From the NCBI RefSeq assembly GCF_025420485.1, contig NZ_JAOEFD010000009.1, forward strand, positions 1 through 64,000: a stretch of 64,000 nucleotides of DNA, read 5' to 3'. The notes under the pieces are model-generated. The model was given only the letters and a program-made list of their open reading frames with translations, was not told the origin of the DNA and searched no databases. Source of the stretch: Nesterenkonia marinintestina. GTDB taxonomy: Bacteria; Actinomycetota; Actinomycetes; Actinomycetales; Micrococcaceae. How positions within the stretch are numbered: the stretch's first letter is position 1; every line of letters starts with the position of its first letter. Shown here piece after piece: positions 63,520-64,000 of this stretch. The position numbers were made by a program, and so were the translations under genes.

Positions 63520-64000
63520 ATGACACCGACCGACGTGGCACAGTACGGCATAGGCCTGACGCGGTACTCTCAGCGAGACCTGGTGGTGGGGACCTTCGGC
63601 GGAGCGTCCCTTCTGAGCCTGGGCTTCGCCGGAATCGCACTTGTCGATCCCACGCCGCCTGATGTCACGGCAGGGACGGCGGCGTTCTCGCTGCTGGTGC
63701 CGTTCGGAGTGATGTGCACCGTGCTCGGATACAGGCGAGGCATGGCCAGAGGTGGGTTCCGATCCGCAGGTTCGACCGCCGCACTCATCGTCGTGTCCGT
63801 CAGTGTCGCCGGCATCCTGATTTCCGCGCTCGATCGCCTTCCTTGGGAGGCCGAGGGGGTAGGCGCGTGGCTCGCCGTCGCCGCCGTCTGGTGTCTGTCG
63901 GCAGTCGGCGCGGGCCTGCTGTGGAGGCCGACATCGACCCAAGACCGACGCGAGGAGAACTCAGCGCTCGATGACGACGATTGGACGGCTGCGTTCCGGG
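63520..64000 (+). CDS. Membrane protein of unknown function (cut by right edge)
   Basis: A continuous frame runs from ATG 63520 (GGGAGG just before it) to the end of the window, 160 codons without a stop. It reads MTPTDVAQYGIGLTRYSQRD, then four hydrophobic segments such as LVVGTFGGASLLSLGFAGIAL, AAFSLLVPFGVMCTVLG and STAALIVVSVSVAGILIS, then an acidic part (ENSALDDDDWTAAFR). No family was recognised. The 3' end is outside the window. Confidence 0.7.
   Translation, partial: MTPTDVAQYGIGLTRYSQRDLVVGTFGGASLLSLGFAGIALVDPTPPDVTAGTAAFSLLVPFGVMCTVLGYRRGMARGGFRSAGSTAALIVVSVSVAGILISALDRLPWEAEGVGAWLAVAAVWCLSAVGAGLLWRPTSTQDRREENSALDDDDWTAAFR

Overview
The window is high-GC actinobacterial DNA, most likely from the order Micrococcales (Micrococcaceae-like; genus not determined). 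The evidence is gene content and order. mtrA-mtrB-lpqB-comF, hpf, secA, an Rv3235-type gene, pdtaS and whiB1 appear in nearly the order known from Mycobacterium. mnmA, a MetE-like gene and an iscS-type gene sit together, and infC-rpmI-rplT is followed by a SpoU-type RNA methyltransferase. Many proteins carry acidic Asp/Glu-rich stretches, which may mean a salt-tolerant host, but that is only inference. No rRNA, tRNA or CRISPR array is visible.

Positions 1-14,230 are accessory. They hold a frameshifted XRE regulator, a lipoprotein, a frameshifted SRAP (YedK/HMCES-type) gene, and a catabolic island made of HyuB and HyuA hydantoinase/oxoprolinase subunits, a PucR regulator, an SSS-family permease and an amidohydrolase. 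A perfect TGTGA-N6-TCACA site of the CRP/GlxR type lies just upstream of hyuA. The island is bounded by an IS3-family element with 21-bp terminal repeats, then a small membrane protein and a HepT-MntA type VII toxin-antitoxin pair.

Positions 14,371-37,272 are mainly core genes: an EamA exporter, a near-perfect 72-bp palindrome, an Lrv-type membrane protein, pdxS-pdxT, and an envelope-stress group (PspA, a TPM-family protein without its TPM domain, an HtrA-type protease). These are followed by a PIG-L deacetylase, a single polypeptide that looks like an ECF sigma factor fused to an RskA-type anti-sigma factor, trmL, a J-domain protein, a cysteine desulfurase, a MetE-like protein, chorismate mutase and mnmA. 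A five-gene minus-strand operon (repeat-tailed membrane protein, DUF4129, DUF4350, MoxR ATPase, DUF58) closes this part.

Positions 37,501-64,000 hold mtrA-mtrB-lpqB-comF, hpf and secA. Next comes a module with an Rv3235-like protein, a LysM protein, an unknown protein, an excisionase-type DNA-binding protein, a SAF/CpaB-like protein and a CpaE-like ATPase. Then come the large NAD-glutamate dehydrogenase, pdtaS, whiB1, two small conserved genes, infC (apparently starting at AUC), a strongly folded leader, rpmI, rplT, an RNA methyltransferase, an RNHCP protein, and a membrane protein cut by the right edge.

Several genes have a TATCCT/TAGACT/TAGGAT-like -10 hexamer ending only 6-9 nt before the start codon and no Shine-Dalgarno sequence, which suggests leaderless transcripts. 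The best candidates for under-described biology are the sigma/anti-sigma fusion, the CRP-linked hydantoinase island, the TPM-less envelope protein, the 72-bp palindrome and the folded infC-rpmI leader.
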